Source of the DNA: Ceratothoa steindachneri
Taxonomy: Eukaryota; Arthropoda; Malacostraca; Isopoda; Cymothoidae
Direction of reading: 5' to 3'
DNA length: 64,000 nucleotides
Assembly (NCBI GenBank): GCA_963969495.1
Contig: OZ018321.1
Coordinates: forward strand, 191,960,985 to 192,024,984
Below the pieces are notes generated by a model. It saw nothing but the letters and a program-made list of their open reading frames with translations. It ran no database searches and was not told the origin of the DNA. A program made the translations under genes and the position numbers. Position 1 is the stretch's first letter, and each line of letters begins with the position of its first letter. Shown here one piece after another: positions 49,325-60,050 of the stretch.

Positions 49325-50240
49325 AAGCACAGGGAGAGTCTCTGGGTCTATTTGAGAAGGACCTAATGCCCAATATCCAGGAAGAAGAGTGAGCAGCACG
49401 AGATAAAAGAAGAGAAAGAAAAAGAGAAGAGAAAGAGAAAGAAAGAGAAGAAAGAAGAGAAAGAGAAGAACGGGAAGAAAGGGAGAGAATTTCTTTGCAC
49501 AAATTGGAGATGACAAGGGTAAGAAACGAAACCCTATCCATCGCTTAAATATGAAGCGAAGTCTCCTCATTCTTTGAAGATAGGCATGTCTTCAAAGAAT
49601 GAGAAGACTTCGTCTCATAGTTAACCCACTTGGAGAAGATCTTCGAAGTAAATCACTGGGATATAGAATCAGCGGGCGTAACTAAATTGTTGCCCCTACT
49701 GAACACCCACCCATCCAAGGGATATTTTCATTTCCTTACCCTCAGAGTCAACAAGTGATTATTTATCGTTGAAGGCCGATCTACTTACCGCCTGTAATAT
49801 GACATCAGATTTTTACCGTGCGAAGTTTATGGCAGTGCAGAATCTAACCCAAACAAACCTTCAGACAGTTCAGGTACACATTAAATCAACAATTTAATTT
49901 CTGGCTTGACTCATCAAAAGTGCCCAATGACTACGATGTTATGATCGATTTTATTCTTAAGGACCAACTTTTGGCATCACTTCCATCAGAAATCAGATAG
50001 TTCGTCAAGGACAGAAGATGCAGTAGTTTCAAAGAGTGCATAGAAGAGGCTGACATCTATGCAGCAAGCGACAATTGCTACCCCAAAGAAGGAAAGAAAG
50101 TGTAACCATCTTCTCACAAACCGAAGTTAAATAAGGATAAATTCGTTCCTCACAACAAGGAAAATTTTGTTTAGATGACAGGCCATTCCAAGCAGAAATC
50201 TGTTCGAACACCCGTCAAACGAGAAGTCTAGCCTTTCTCT
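49325..50240 (+). pseudogene. Gmr1-like gag with SCAN-related capsid segment
   Basis: The region starts AQGESLGLFEKDLMPNIQEE, followed by a long Glu/Arg/Lys coiled coil (about 49390-49490) typical of this gag type. Across frames the capsid part reads TKLLPLLNTHPSKGYFHF, then LTAYNMTSDFYRAKF (about 49780-49830), then LLASLPSEIRQFVKDRRC and FKECIEEADIYAASD (about 49970-50075). The last block is the SCAN-related helix pair; the SCAN domain of vertebrate transcription factors is known to derive from Gmr1-like gag. The protein would package element RNA. Several frame changes and stops. A perfect short hairpin lies inside at 49553-49613. Confidence 0.6.
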
Positions 50241-50252
50241 TCTAATCCCCCT

Positions 50253-50984
50253 TTGTCAGCATTCCCCAGCAGGAGTATTGTGTATTATTCCTGCGGAATC
50301 GAGGGCCATGTGAAAACAAATTGCCCTCAAAACTCTGACTTGAGGAATAACTATTCCAACCAGGTGCACCAGGTGAGTGCCACCACTTATCTGACCCCAT
50401 CTCAACCGGAAACTCCTTTCTCTTTGAACGAACCAGATCCTGCCGGCCACCAGGTGAGGTTTTTCTTCAACAAAAGCACCACTGGCGGCCTTCAATTTGA
50501 TACTGGTATGGTGAACGGCTGCCTCATCTCCACCTTAGTCCGAGGTCCGAGATACCGGTTACACGTGTATCGTGGTCTCGGATAAGCTACTCCCACCTGT
50601 TGCGGATCACGATCGTTCGCCATCGTGCATAATTACCTGGGACGCGCGAATCGGTTCCCCATCGTTAAGTGCCATATAGACTGCACCTACTTCACTGGCT
50701 GGGCCGAAGTAGTGACAGCCCCCATCAAATTTTGTGCCGTTCTGATTGGGCAGAGCCCCCAAGTTTCTGCACCTCCGGTGGCTAAACCAGTGAAAAACCA
50801 CTCACAAGTGAAGCAGGATTCAGAATATAGCAATGTCGTAAATGAGGACTTTGTTAATAAACAGAAGAAGTGTGAATCCCTTCCTCATCTGTGGACTAAG
50901 GCCCCCAATAAGACGCAAAATTTCATTAGAAGTGGCAAATTAATTTCCTTCATCGTTAAAGATAGCCCCCTCTACCGCATATGA
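50253..50984 (+). pseudogene. nucleocapsid knuckle and protease-like region
   Basis: Frame 50253-50585 opens with IVYYSCGIEGHVKTNCP, a CCHC knuckle whose first Cys has become Tyr. It is followed by GGLQFDTGMVNGCLIS, resembling the aspartic protease active site D-T/S-G in a hydrophobic context. Frame 50625-50984 continues with YLGRANRFPIVKCHIDCTYF and a Lys-rich linker. The protease would cleave the polyprotein. The assignment of FDTG as the active site rests on position and one motif. Confidence 0.5.
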
Positions 50985-50988
50985 TACG

Positions 50989-52250
50989 ATGGAGATCCCA
51001 CCGAATCTCGCGCATTATGTTGTTCCCAATCTCATGTGCGACTTATTTTACTTATTTTATAAACCGCACATGACAGCCTTTTTTCGGGGCATGTCAGGCA
51101 CACAAAGACTGCAGAACGAATTTTTAAGTACTTTTATTGGCCCGGAGCGTGGGAGGAAATTCTTGGCTATTGTCGATCATGCGACATATGCCAGAAAACG
51201 GCCATTAAGGGGCGAGTTAAGCCGGCCCCCTTGCAGAAGGGCACTGTAATCTCAGAACCCCTCTCCTGAGTGGCAATCAAATTGGTTGGACCAATCCACC
51301 CACTATCTAGTGAGAGCAATATTTATGTCCTCACTCTGGTCTATTTTGTCATCAGGTTCCCCCAGGCTGTTCCCCTCAAGAAAATCGACAGCATTTCGTG
51401 TGCAGAAGCTCTTATCTCCATATTTTCCCGCATTGGATTACCGAAGGAAATATTTTCTGAACGAGGCAGTAAATTTACCTCCAATTTCATGGATCATGTA
51501 GGAAAATTACTCATGGTAAAACCCTTATATACCACCCCCATTTCACCCCGCCGGGAATGGTATGTGCGAGAGGCTGAATGGGAATCTATAGGCCATTCTG
51601 CGGAAGATTTGCGTGGAACAGCCAAAATAATGGCATCGTTATCTGCCAGTGGCTCTTTTTGCATATAGAGAGATACCACACCGCACTATGGGGTTGGCGC
51701 CATTTGAGTTACTTTACGGTAGGAACGTTCGACACCCCTTAAGCATTCTAACTAAAAATTAGATCGAGAGGTACAATCTTCATACTCGCATCTAATCCGT
51801 CAGAGGTTGGGAGAATGCGCCGAAAGTGCTTACCAAAATGGCGACGTTAATCTGAATAAATATAACGTTTACTTCGACTGTAAGTCCAAGGATCGAAGAT
51901 TTAAGCGTGGTGAGGAAGTTCTGTTAGTGCTCCCAACCGACAATAACAAACTGCTAAGCCAATGGAAGGGCCCCTACCAAATAATAGAGAAACAAGGTCC
52001 CGTCGATTATTTGGTTGAAACACCCAAGGGGAGGAAGTTTTTCTATATAAACCTCCTTAAGAAATATCATCGGCGTGCAGGAGTTAACGAAATATTGGCT
52101 ATAGACAAAGAATCATCCATTGAATCAAATTACCCTCTGGACCCCCTAAATTTAGTACAAATTGCATGCGTAGATCAAGATAGCGAATACCCCTTGCTCG
52201 CACCAGATGTGATGGAATCCTCGTCTACCGAGCTCAAAATAAGCGACTAG
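50989..52250 (+). pseudogene. gypsy-type integrase upstream of RT
   Basis: The H2C2 finger is seen as GHVRHTK followed by YFYWPGAWEEI and CRSCDICQKTAIKGR (about 51090-51215). The core follows in frame 51270-51668: KLVGPIHPLSSESNIYVLTLVYF, where the family has DLVGP and LVDF (so the first Asp positions are lost), then GLPKEIFSERGSKFTSNF, where the family has SDRG (Asp to Glu). Then VKPLYTT and GLAPFELLYGRNVRHPLS in other frames. Frame 51807-52250 has FKRGEEVLLVLP and LLSQWKGPYQIIEKQGPVDY, a clear GPY/F module, and LLKKYH. The enzyme would insert element DNA. Catalytic losses, stops and shifts show it is dead. Confidence 0.78.
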
Positions 52251-52275
52251 TTATCGTCCGCTCAGAAAAAAACAG

Positions 52276-53390
52276 GTGAGATCTCTCCTAAGTCAATTCA
52301 ATGACGTCATCTCAGATATTCCAGGTTGTGCTACTCAGTTTGAGTACGATATTTTGACCACCCAAGAAGCTATTAGCTCCAAGCCGTACCCGTTACCCGT
52401 GCATTTGAGAGAAGCTTTCAATACTGAAGTTGAGAAGTTATTAAAATTAAAGATAATCAAGCCGTCAAAATCAGATTACTGCTACCCCGTCGTCATGGTC
52501 AAGAAACCCGATAATTCCTATAAGATGTGCATTGAATTTAGGAAACTAAACGCTGTTACCGTGTTCGACGCAGAGCCGATTCCCATTATCGACCAAAAGC
52601 TCCATCTATTTGAGAAAGCGAAGTATATTTCAGAACTGGATTTGTGTAAGGACTATTTATTACCAGATCCCATTGCGGGAAGAGGTTAAAAAGTACACCG
52701 CTTTCCTGACCGAAAAAGGGTTACTACAGTTTTGTCGATTCCCATTTGGGCTCCTCACAGCCTACAGTAACTATAATAGGATGATGAGACAAATTTTAGA
52801 TGGTCTACCCCACGTATCATTATATTTTGATAATATTTACGTGGCTAAAAAGGAATGGGACCAGCACCTGACCGCTCTTCAAGCGCTGCTGCAAAGGCTA
52901 AGGGAGAATAATTTGACAATTGGTCCGAGTAAATATCATTTTGTTTTTAATACAATAGATTACTTAGGCTTCTGTATAGGGAATAATCAATTCGCTCCTC
53001 AGAAGGAAAAGATACAAGCCATCGTAGAAATGCCGCTGCCCGCAAACAAAAAGCAGGTAAGGTCATTCATGGGTTCCGCCTCCTTCTATCAGCAATTTAT
53101 CCCTAATTTTGCCACCCTTTCTGCCCCATCCCTTTGCGAGCTCTCGAAGAAGAAGGCCCCAGAACAACTAGTTTGGACTCAGCTATCAATCACCAGCTTC
53201 AAACAACTTAAGGGTAATCTCGCGTCGGCCCCGTCTCACAATAGTCATGCCATCACGAATATTATAATCCATGGTATCTGTATATTGCAGTGCATCAAAA
53301 GAACCTAGAGTGTTATTTAAGTTGATTTTAAGTAAGAAATTATCTAACCGGGCACTGAGTGTAATCTCACGTACTGAGCGGCATATTGCT
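52276..53390 (+). pseudogene. gypsy-type reverse transcriptase (and RNase H start)
   Basis: Frame 52276-52689 has FEYDILTTQEAISSKPYPLP, VEKLLKLKIIKPSKSDYCYP, VVMVKKPDNSYKMCIEFRKLN and VTVFDAEPIP, then ELDLCKDY (motif A, Asp kept). A shift leads into 52610-53308: QFCRFPFGLLTAYSNYNRMM, LYFDNIYVAKKEW (family YxDDI; the second Asp is Asn), KYHFVFNTIDYLGF, and KKQVRSFMGSASFYQQFIPNF. RNase H begins as SKKLSNRALSVISRTERHI in frame 53271-53480, then breaks off near 53390. The Asn in motif C would abolish activity. The distance from integrase GPY/F to RT is about 250 bases with no other element between, supporting one continuous element. Confidence 0.82.
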
Positions 53391-55050
53391 ATCTATTCGG
53401 CAATGCAGACAGACACACTGTTTGTAAGAGCCCGCCTTCTTCAAACAAGGGGTAGATATCATTTACCCTTTCGTACTTGAGACCATCTGTGCACTCTGAC
53501 AAGCATTTAGTGTGAGAAGATACATGCTCTACAAAATAGAAGTGCAATACTTCTGCTACTTTGGAAACTTTAGGATCAGTGGTCTGGCGACACATGTTCA
53601 AATGTATTATCTTTCAGAGTGGCTTCTTGATCTTAAAAATCGGTGCTACCAGATAGGAAAATACACCAAACTCTCAAAGTAGTTTCCTAGCACTGAACTC
53701 TAAAGGTTTAGGGCATTATTAGCGTTTTTTTTTGCAAAATAGGTTTCTAAGATCTTACCCACTGACGAAAAGAAAATTTTTTGCTACTAGTCAAGAAGAC
53801 GAAGTAGCTCGCACCACTGTATCATGTACGGTGTACAACATAAAGAAAGTGTCATCTCCCTGCTCTAAAAAAAGTCTCTCTATTCAGGACGCCTGGAAGA
53901 CATGAGTCTTCAACGTTGACCGGCTCGTGGAGTAGGGCCACCACCCACATTAGACTTTCAAGTGCGAATGAATAAATCTCGCACCGACAGTCAAGTTTTG
54001 AACAACAACTAAATGCAATACAAAAGTAAGATCGTTTTATCAGCATTCCACGTGAACACATCATCATATCTTTTTCCTCCGCCACTAGGTCCCCGAAGGG
54101 CTGAGGCGGCTTTCTTCCAATAGTTCTTGGTCGGAGAACTACTATTCCACGCCATCAAGGCAGCAGAGCGTATAATGTCAATGGCGCGGGTACACGAGAT
54201 TCGAAGGCTGTGAATGTGCACTTCATAGGTTAAGCGTCGATCGAATTCAATGCCAAAGAATCAGTGTGAGGTCACCATGTTTAAGCGAGCCCCGTTTATG
54301 AATGGTTCTGTGTTGGAGTGATGGCAAAGATGGCATAATATGTGCACTACATTTGCTATAGAAGACTTAAAGCCGTGCGAAGGTAAAAACAAAAGATGCA
54401 GGTTAGAGCCTGTTGGACCTGGTTCTCCAATGTACACTTACAAAGCGGAAGAGAAATCGAAAAATCGTCTATCTAGAAGCGTGGCGCAAAGATATACAGG
54501 TAGCACGAAGACGATAACGTTGGTGCTTACAGCAAGGATAATGATGCTGATAAGTGAAGGTGGGATCCAGTCGGTGGCCTTCAGTGAGCTTATAGCGTGC
54601 TTGGAATGCTGGTGGAGTATATTGAAAAAGTCTGTCGTGCAGGATCGCACTAAGGAAATAGCGTCTGAGATATTGGTCCCGATTTCCTGGTGAATTTGAT
54701 GAAGCTGAACTTACACTCTCAAAACGAAATTCACTCCACAACGAGAACGGTTAGGACATATAGGAACTGTAATGCTTATAAGTATTGTATGATCCGTCAT
54801 GATTCATGCACTTGGGTATGAAAGTAACAGATTTAGAATACACAGTGTTTCTCTTTTTCAGCAAATTTGGGGTTGAACCTTCTTTGAACGTTGACTCGAC
54901 GAGCTTGCATGGCCGAATTGGAGAGAGTGATGACGCCATTGCGGTAACGGCACGGGTTTAGCCACACTTTATCCAACAACCTTTCAGTAAAGTCTTCAAG
55001 AAAGTAATCGATCAACTCCCAAGTATAGACCATTCTTGTTACAAAGTTCA
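53380..55050 (-). mobile_element. I/Jockey-type LINE remnant with RNase H
   Basis: On the minus strand, pieces read in order are FFNILHQHSKHAISSL near 54600 (loosely like the YINSI segment between motifs B and C), HGFKSS and SIANVVHILCH (about 54330-54390), then FGIEFDRRLTYEVHIHSLRI and CTRAIDIIRSAALMAWNSS (54120-54250), matching the thumb FLGIIFDRKLTWxPHIxxLRxxCxxALDIL. A decayed YGSA...HHxGLRLxxGAFRTSP block follows (53850-54000). Finally ECTDGLKYERVNDIYPLF and TVCLSALPNR (53389-53530) match the RNase H YTDGSK-x-x-x-VG and VRLP-x-x-ASIFTAE segment. The 54751-55051 part is weaker and may be linker. Stops throughout. It ends against the truncated gypsy element. Confidence 0.55.
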
Positions 55051-55383
55051 AGGTAGATTATGTGTTTATCCCCACATATGTGCCATTGACTTTATACAAT
55101 AAATAAAGCTATGATCTGACCGAGGATATGTCTATTGGACAATCTTGTTCAGTCAACTAACCGAATTATCAAGGACTATTTAGAGCCGGCTGGCTTAAAG
55201 AATACCGGTAACTCTCGATGAGGGGCCCCTATGTCATCAAGACTCCTCCTCCCTGCTTTCCTTTTTTGGTTGGAAAGTGTGTGAGTTTGACCATTTGTAA
55301 TCTACCCTCCGAAGGGAGCGCAGAGATGACGGATTCACTCCGAGATGGTCCTTCGTAGAGATGATAAAGACCAATCCATCTCT

Positions 55384-55587
55384 ACCCAAAGAAATGAAAA
55401 TTGGTATCACAACACTAAGGAAGGTTACCATTGAAAGCTTAAGAAAAAAAAATTGAGATATAGAGACGGCGAAAATCGTGAAAACTACTTTTAACCGTTA
55501 TATTAAAAATAAAGAAAGGAGTAGGTTTCGAACCTGTGTCCTCAAGCGCTTATCGTTATTGTGACCAAGACGCTCATCGACTGAGCC
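55384..55587 (-). repeat. tRNA-derived SINE, left copy
   Basis: Read on the minus strand, a tRNA-like head (TGGCTCAGTCGATGAGCGT as box A; GGTTCGAAACC as box B near 55520) is followed by an unrelated tail of about 140 bases (ACCGTTA..., CGATTTTC..., TTTCATTTCTTTGGGT). Box A and B spacing suits an RNA polymerase III promoter, but it is not a standard tRNA because the cloverleaf is poor. A sister copy lies head to head at 55688-55892. Confidence 0.7.
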
Positions 55588-55687
55588 ACCATCCTCAACC
55601 CCCAAAAAGGTTGATTCAAGAAGCCTTTTGAATAAGGAAGTGTAGATTTTTTTAGCCAGTGAATGACAAGACAAGTGTTTTCTAGTA

Positions 55688-55892
55688 GGCTCAGTCGATA
55701 AGCGTCGTGGTAATAATAGCGATGAGCGCTTGAGGACACAGGTTCGAATCCAATTCCTTTATTCATTTTTCATATAACGGTTAAAATTAGTTTTCACGAT
55801 TTTCTCCGTCTCTATATCTCAAAATTTCTTTCTTAAACTTTCAATGGTTACCTTCTTTAGTGTTGTGATACCAATTTTCATTTCTTTGGGAC
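55688..55892 (+). repeat. tRNA-derived SINE, right copy
   Basis: GGCTCAGTCGATAAGCGTCG (box A) and GGTTCGAATCC (consensus box B, about 55741-55751) are followed by the same tail as the left copy, ending TTTCATTTCTTTGGGA. The two copies form inverted arms of about 205 bases around a 100-base spacer (55588-55687) containing the remaining unpaired head sequence. Confidence 0.72.
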
Positions 55893-56152
55893 TATAAATG
55901 CAAGCGGTCGTCGGAGTAGCGCGGGTAGGCACAAATGTACTTCGCTATCAAATTAGACACCTGTGTCAACAACAAGAAACGCATAAACGAACAATTCGCG
56001 TCTCGGGATAGAGTTATCAGAAGACGGGAGTCGACGAAGCAGCTAGGTAAATACAAATTCCTACCTTAGGAAATTATAACAAAGATCTGTAATATCGGGT
56101 AATAGAATAGAATGAAAATTATCTGAGATATGTAAGTATGGTAAATACACAG

Positions 56153-56153
<1 letters not shown>
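55893..56153. other. no feature seen
   Basis: Short unique stretch between the SINE pair and the next (TA)n array. Confidence 0.5.

Positions 56154-56211
<58 letters not shown>
56154..56211. repeat. (TA)n microsatellite
   Basis: About 58 bases of pure AT. Confidence 0.97.
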
Positions 56212-56213
<2 letters not shown>

Positions 56214-57215
56214 AAAAACAATGATAAGAATTGTGATTATCAAGAATTAATCATTATAATTGTTATTAATTCATTCTCATACCTATAATAGCGTTACGGA
56301 ACCCCCTTTAATTCGCCTAATTCTTGTCGCTCTAGAATTCAATACTTTCCGTTGAATAATAAAACCTGCTTGTTGCCCGCAAAGTACCTTTTGACGTGCC
56401 GCTTGTCTCTTTAATAGGCCCTTATTAGAATACAACTATATTTTTGCTACGTCCTTTCTCAAAATCCTCCTCTACCTCGATTACCCATAAATCTTCGGTA
56501 TGCCCAGCCAACTATAAGAATACCCGTGAAGAATCATCTTTGGAGTCAGATAATTCTCCTTTCATATAAATTGGTAACCAACCCGCCATAAACTGGTGAA
56601 ATTGGTAACCTACCGCTATAAACTGGCTACCTCGCTATAAATGGTCACATAATGCCCCCATACTTGTTCCTCGGTGGCTTTATAAATTATTTTGAATTTT
56701 TAGGGGTGTCAATTATATTCTTGTAATGTTCTTTTTAAAGTGAGCATAGATTCTGATAGGTTTAAAATTATATAGGTTTGGTCATGTTTCGAGATTATTT
56801 GTGGCATATCTAATATTTGACAATATAAAGTTGCCACAATTAGTCATACCACAATTTATGCTGAATGTCGTTCAGAGAGTGACAATTTAATTTATTATTA
56901 TTTGATGAGAGATGGAGTGTTTGGGATATATTTTCAGGGTGTTTGGGCTAAATTTGAGAATTTTTAATATCTATCTTTTTCAAAGACAATTTGAGCTATT
57001 GGGGAACAGTGAACGACGTTAGATAGCATAAAAGTAAAGTTTTTGTTGAGGAAATGTTAGCTGACATGGAGGAGTGAAAAGATCTAAATATTGGATAAGA
57101 ATTACCCGTATCATGATGATTTGCGGTAGGTATCAAAATGCCAAAATGAAGACTGGTGGTCAATGATGCGTTAACACAGGCTGTATTGCGTGACATGGAC
57201 ATCTGAAATGGTAAC
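56212..57215. other. unassigned stretch
   Basis: AT-rich; a short minus frame at 56996-57202 shows no motif. A small local repeat (TGGTAACC... and CTATAAACTGG near 56570-56640) occurs. Nothing else seen. Confidence 0.4.
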
Positions 57216-57529
57216 TACGAGTCGTGGCCAGCAGAAAGTAACAAAACAGGCGTTCTGACTGTGCCCATCCGCACACTGGAATTCATTCAAGAACTGAAGG
57301 ATAAGGTGATGGAAGATCTGAGCAAGGAAATCCGGGCCTTAGCAAGAGAAATGGATGCTAGAGTCACCACTATGAAGCTGGCCCAAAATAAGGACCTTCG
57401 CTCCTGAACAAGCTGAAGGATCCTGTACAGCCGAGGACGATCTGGTTCTTTTCAGATGAAAATACCTTCTGCGAGGATCATTTGAACAACATCCAAAACA
57501 ACAAATGTCTTACCTATAGCCCATGCGCC
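57216..57529 (+). pseudogene. mariner-type transposase, N-terminal half
   Basis: Pieces read KVTKQA, then (shifted) VPIRTLEFIQELKDKVMEDL, then SKEIRALAREMDARVTTMKL (the helix-turn-helix region), then NKLKDPVQPRTIWFFSDENTFCEDH, where SDE holds the first catalytic Asp, then NIQNNKCLTYSPCA. A deletion lies between the two blocks near 57405. It stops at CCCATGCGCC (57520-57529), where an unrelated terminal sequence starts. The continuation of the protein is found on the minus strand at 61210-61689, beginning with the same 10 bases. Confidence 0.72.
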
Positions 57530-57533
57530 GGAT

Positions 57534-57675
57534 CATATGTAGATTACGGACCCCAAGTAACCCATACGGAGAATAAGTACCCCAACTTTGTCCTTATGCA
57601 GATTACGGACGCCAATTTTGGCCTTATGTAGATTACGGCCCCCATTCTTGCCCTAATGAAGAATACAATTTTTTT
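57534..57675 (+). mobile_element. terminus of a TIR element with iterated motif (left)
   Basis: It begins CATATGTAGATTACGGACCC, then shows repeated variants of a unit like ATGNAGAATACGGACCCCAA at about 57560, 57598, 57625 and 57652. The same terminus, also reading inward from a copy of the 10-bp junction, occurs at 61692. Non-coding here. It ends in a T-run near 57670. Confidence 0.6.
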
Positions 57676-58930
57676 TAATATCTCATCTGGCGAGTGCCTT
57701 CTAGGGCATAGGTCACCGTACTCAACCTAGCTCAAATCTAGGCTATATTAAAAGCTAAATAAAAAAAAGGCAAAATGAAAAAAATCACCGAGAAAGTCAG
57801 AATCAACATATTTCTTTGCCAGCTTGCATAAACAAACGAAGGGGAGGAGAGCACGTGGAATAAAAAAGGAAAAGCATGCTCACTGTTCCCCCTAAGAGTG
57901 AGATCTAGTTTCGCCTAATAGATGAAATTGTAGGAGCTGCGACGAAAGTCAGAAGATGCCTTTAGGGCTAAGTGACTACACTCTAAAAGTGTTGCTATAA
58001 GAAAGTGGCTTAAACATAGGCCTTCACTCCCTTCCCCTACACCCAGTGGTCAGTGGACGTATATATACGGATAGCTGGAGAATAACGTGAGAGATCTAGT
58101 TGGATATCGAAACAACAAAGTCCCGCAGCAGGGCCCAGCACAAACGGAATCGAGCAGAGAAGAAGTTAGTCTTGAGGCAGTTCCTGGTGGTCACACCGAA
58201 GAGTAGACCCTTTTATTGAGAATCACTCTCATACATCTCTCTTCAAAGAAACACCCTATCTCGGTTTTCAACTAAAACCAGAGATATTCCTCACCATTGA
58301 GGAATACCCAAAGTGAACTTCCCCACCCACCCACATTCGTCAAAGGATTCACTTTTTGGTCATCGCTAGTCAGTGAGAAGCACCTCGAGAGTAACCCGAA
58401 GATTGGAAGAAGCATACCTTCACGGTCCCATTGCTTAAATCGTCAGATTAAAATACAGTGCTAAGCGCCATCCGCACCTCTCATCGAAGGCAGCTGTTTT
58501 CTCCCAGTCTGTCTCCCAGCCAGACGATCAGCTTGGTGTCCGAGCTCTCACACACCCGCGTTGCACCTCAAACCCCTTTCCCTGCCTCCATAAGATCCCC
58601 CGTCAAGGTCGTTCCTCATCCGAAGTCGTTTGTTTTTGAAGGTAAAGCCATCCCTATATAAATATGTTTCTCAAGTAGCGCTCACTATTAAAGTGAGCTT
58701 GGAGGTCAACCATCGCTTAATATTCATTTTAAAAGTAGTAATTTTCATTTTAGATCCTCTTGGAATATTCATTGTAGATTTAAAGTCTGTTTTTAATATT
58801 TCATTTTTTTTTGTTGTAATTAAAAGTATATTTTGGTTAGAGTTGCTTAACTAATTCCTCGAAACGCTGCACATGGCAATAGATATCCTCCCTGATTAAA
58901 GAAGCAAAACAAAAGATTGAATAAAGTAAA
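57676..58930. other. unassigned stretch with GC-rich leader-like part
   Basis: 58040-58640 is C-rich and compositionally distinct, followed by TATATAAATATG at about 58655 and AT-rich sequence. It might be a decayed LTR or 5' leader, but no repeat partner or primer-binding site was found. The 67- and 74-codon frames here have no motif. Confidence 0.35.
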
Positions 58931-58989
58931 TAATTATCGCACTCTTAGAGAAAAGGAAGTAACAGAGTTATTTAAGTACGTAACAAACT

Positions 58990-59290
58990 TACGTACATCC
59001 ATAGCCTTTATACCACGACATCCATATATATCCCCTGACGGTGATCCTTTCTGAGTGGATAAGTGACGACCACTTGTGTCCTGAACAGCTTCACCAGATT
59101 TTTCGGTTTCACTGTTTCCAGTTCTTTCCAATCTATGATCTTGTGGAAGAGAACACATTTGTAGGTGTCGATGTAGTGATCTCTATCCTTGCAGATATAG
59201 ATCCCTTGTTTACTAAAGTACTTGTTAAGGAAACCCTATATTTTCTTAAAGGAAAGTTCCGCCAAGCAGTCGGCACCTGTTTATTTTGCC
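58990..59290 (+). pseudogene. possible Penelope-like reverse transcriptase fragment
   Basis: Frame 59041-59295 contains VEENTFVGVDVVISILADID followed by PLFTKVLVKETLYFLKGKF. Penelope-like RTs have at motif A a block like SLDVVSLFTKVPVKETLEFLK; here an extra stretch splits it but D-V-V and LFTKV-x-VKETL-x-FL remain. No GIY-YIG endonuclease or other RT motif is visible. A short relic; alternative is chance. Confidence 0.4.
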
Positions 59291-59723
59291 CCTAGACAAG
59301 GAAAACTACTCTCCTCTCCCCAACCGTCTCCTGCCAATTTTGCTTCTCAGATACAAAAGAAAATATTTATTACAAATCATTAAAGAAAACTCGGTAGAGT
59401 GTAAACCTGAGCCAAGTAGAACACAACATTTAAACATTTTACATCGCAAACATTTCATAAGTCTGTATACCTTTTAAAGTTACTTGGCATAACTACCCCT
59501 TAACGTTACGCCAATATTTTGGTTTCTCTCAGACAAAAGAACCAATAAAACCAACGTGGTTATAAATATAGACTTATTGTAGGATGTAATACTTTTGTGA
59601 ATTGTTATTAAAATGCATCGATTCCATTTTTTGAGAAACAAAAAATGGGGTTTGCGTACTAGGCGGATGACCAGTTGGCTAAATGGTAGCACCGGCATAA
59701 TAGGGGCATATTTTCCAGCTCAG

Positions 59724-60050
59724 CGAGGTGAGAACAAGAAATCACGGCTTTAAATTTGAACTGAAGCGATACGACCGTGATCTGTGTGGGAAATTCTTCA
59801 CTTACAGTATCTGCGGTAGTTAGAACGCACTTCCGACGGAAGTTGTCAACAGTGAATCTGTTGACCAGTTCAAGTCAAGACTAGATAAAGTCTTGCGAAA
59901 TCGCCGTTAAGATCCTCGCGAGTGATCTTCGAGGTTGCCAACGGACACCTTCGAAGATTGCACCAAAAGTACCCTCCTTGTATGCACCGTAAGGTCTTCT
60001 AGGGTACTTATTTTCCTTGTAGCTCCTTGTAGATCTCTTATTCTCAAAGA
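59724..60050 (+). mobile_element. L2/CR1-like LINE 3' end, copy F2
   Basis: It matches the last 250 bases or so of copy F1: the peptides LKRYDRDLCGKFFTYSI, NALPTEVVNS-like and FKSRLDKVL appear with a stop in place of Trp, then ACCGTAAGGTCTTCTAGGGT and CCTTGTAGCTCC. 5'-truncated. A tRNA-like head (GTTGGCTAAATGGTAGCACC at about 59674) lies just upstream but lacks a box B. Confidence 0.82.

Larger units (their letters stand above)
49325..53390 (+). mobile_element. Gmr1-like Ty3/gypsy retrotransposon with integrase before reverse transcriptase
   Basis: Domains in order on the plus strand are gag (49325-50240), zinc knuckle and protease-like segment (50253-50980), integrase with H2C2 zinc finger, core and GPY/F module (51000-52200), and reverse transcriptase with an RNase H start (52276 to about 53390). 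The RT and the GPY/F-type integrase are Ty3/gypsy in character, but the gene order is the Ty1/copia order. That combination is known for the Gmr1 group of gypsy elements. The 3' end is cut within RNase H, where an I-like LINE on the minus strand begins. I found no LTRs: the 5' flank (48790-49320) has no repeat of the 3' flank. Stops and shifts make it defective. Confidence 0.75.

Noticed and set aside
52250..52280. Nested insertion joining an integrase end of one element to an RT start of another
   Set aside because: The spacing is short, both parts are gypsy-type with similar decay, and the order matches the known Gmr1 layout; kept only as an alternative to test.
55500..55760. Two genuine tRNA genes
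   Set aside because: Box A and B are present but the cloverleaf stems are poor and both copies carry the same 140-base tail, so SINE origin is more likely.
59670..59720. tRNA gene near GTTGGCTAAATGGTAGCACC
   Set aside because: A box-A-like start only; no box B or acceptor stem found.
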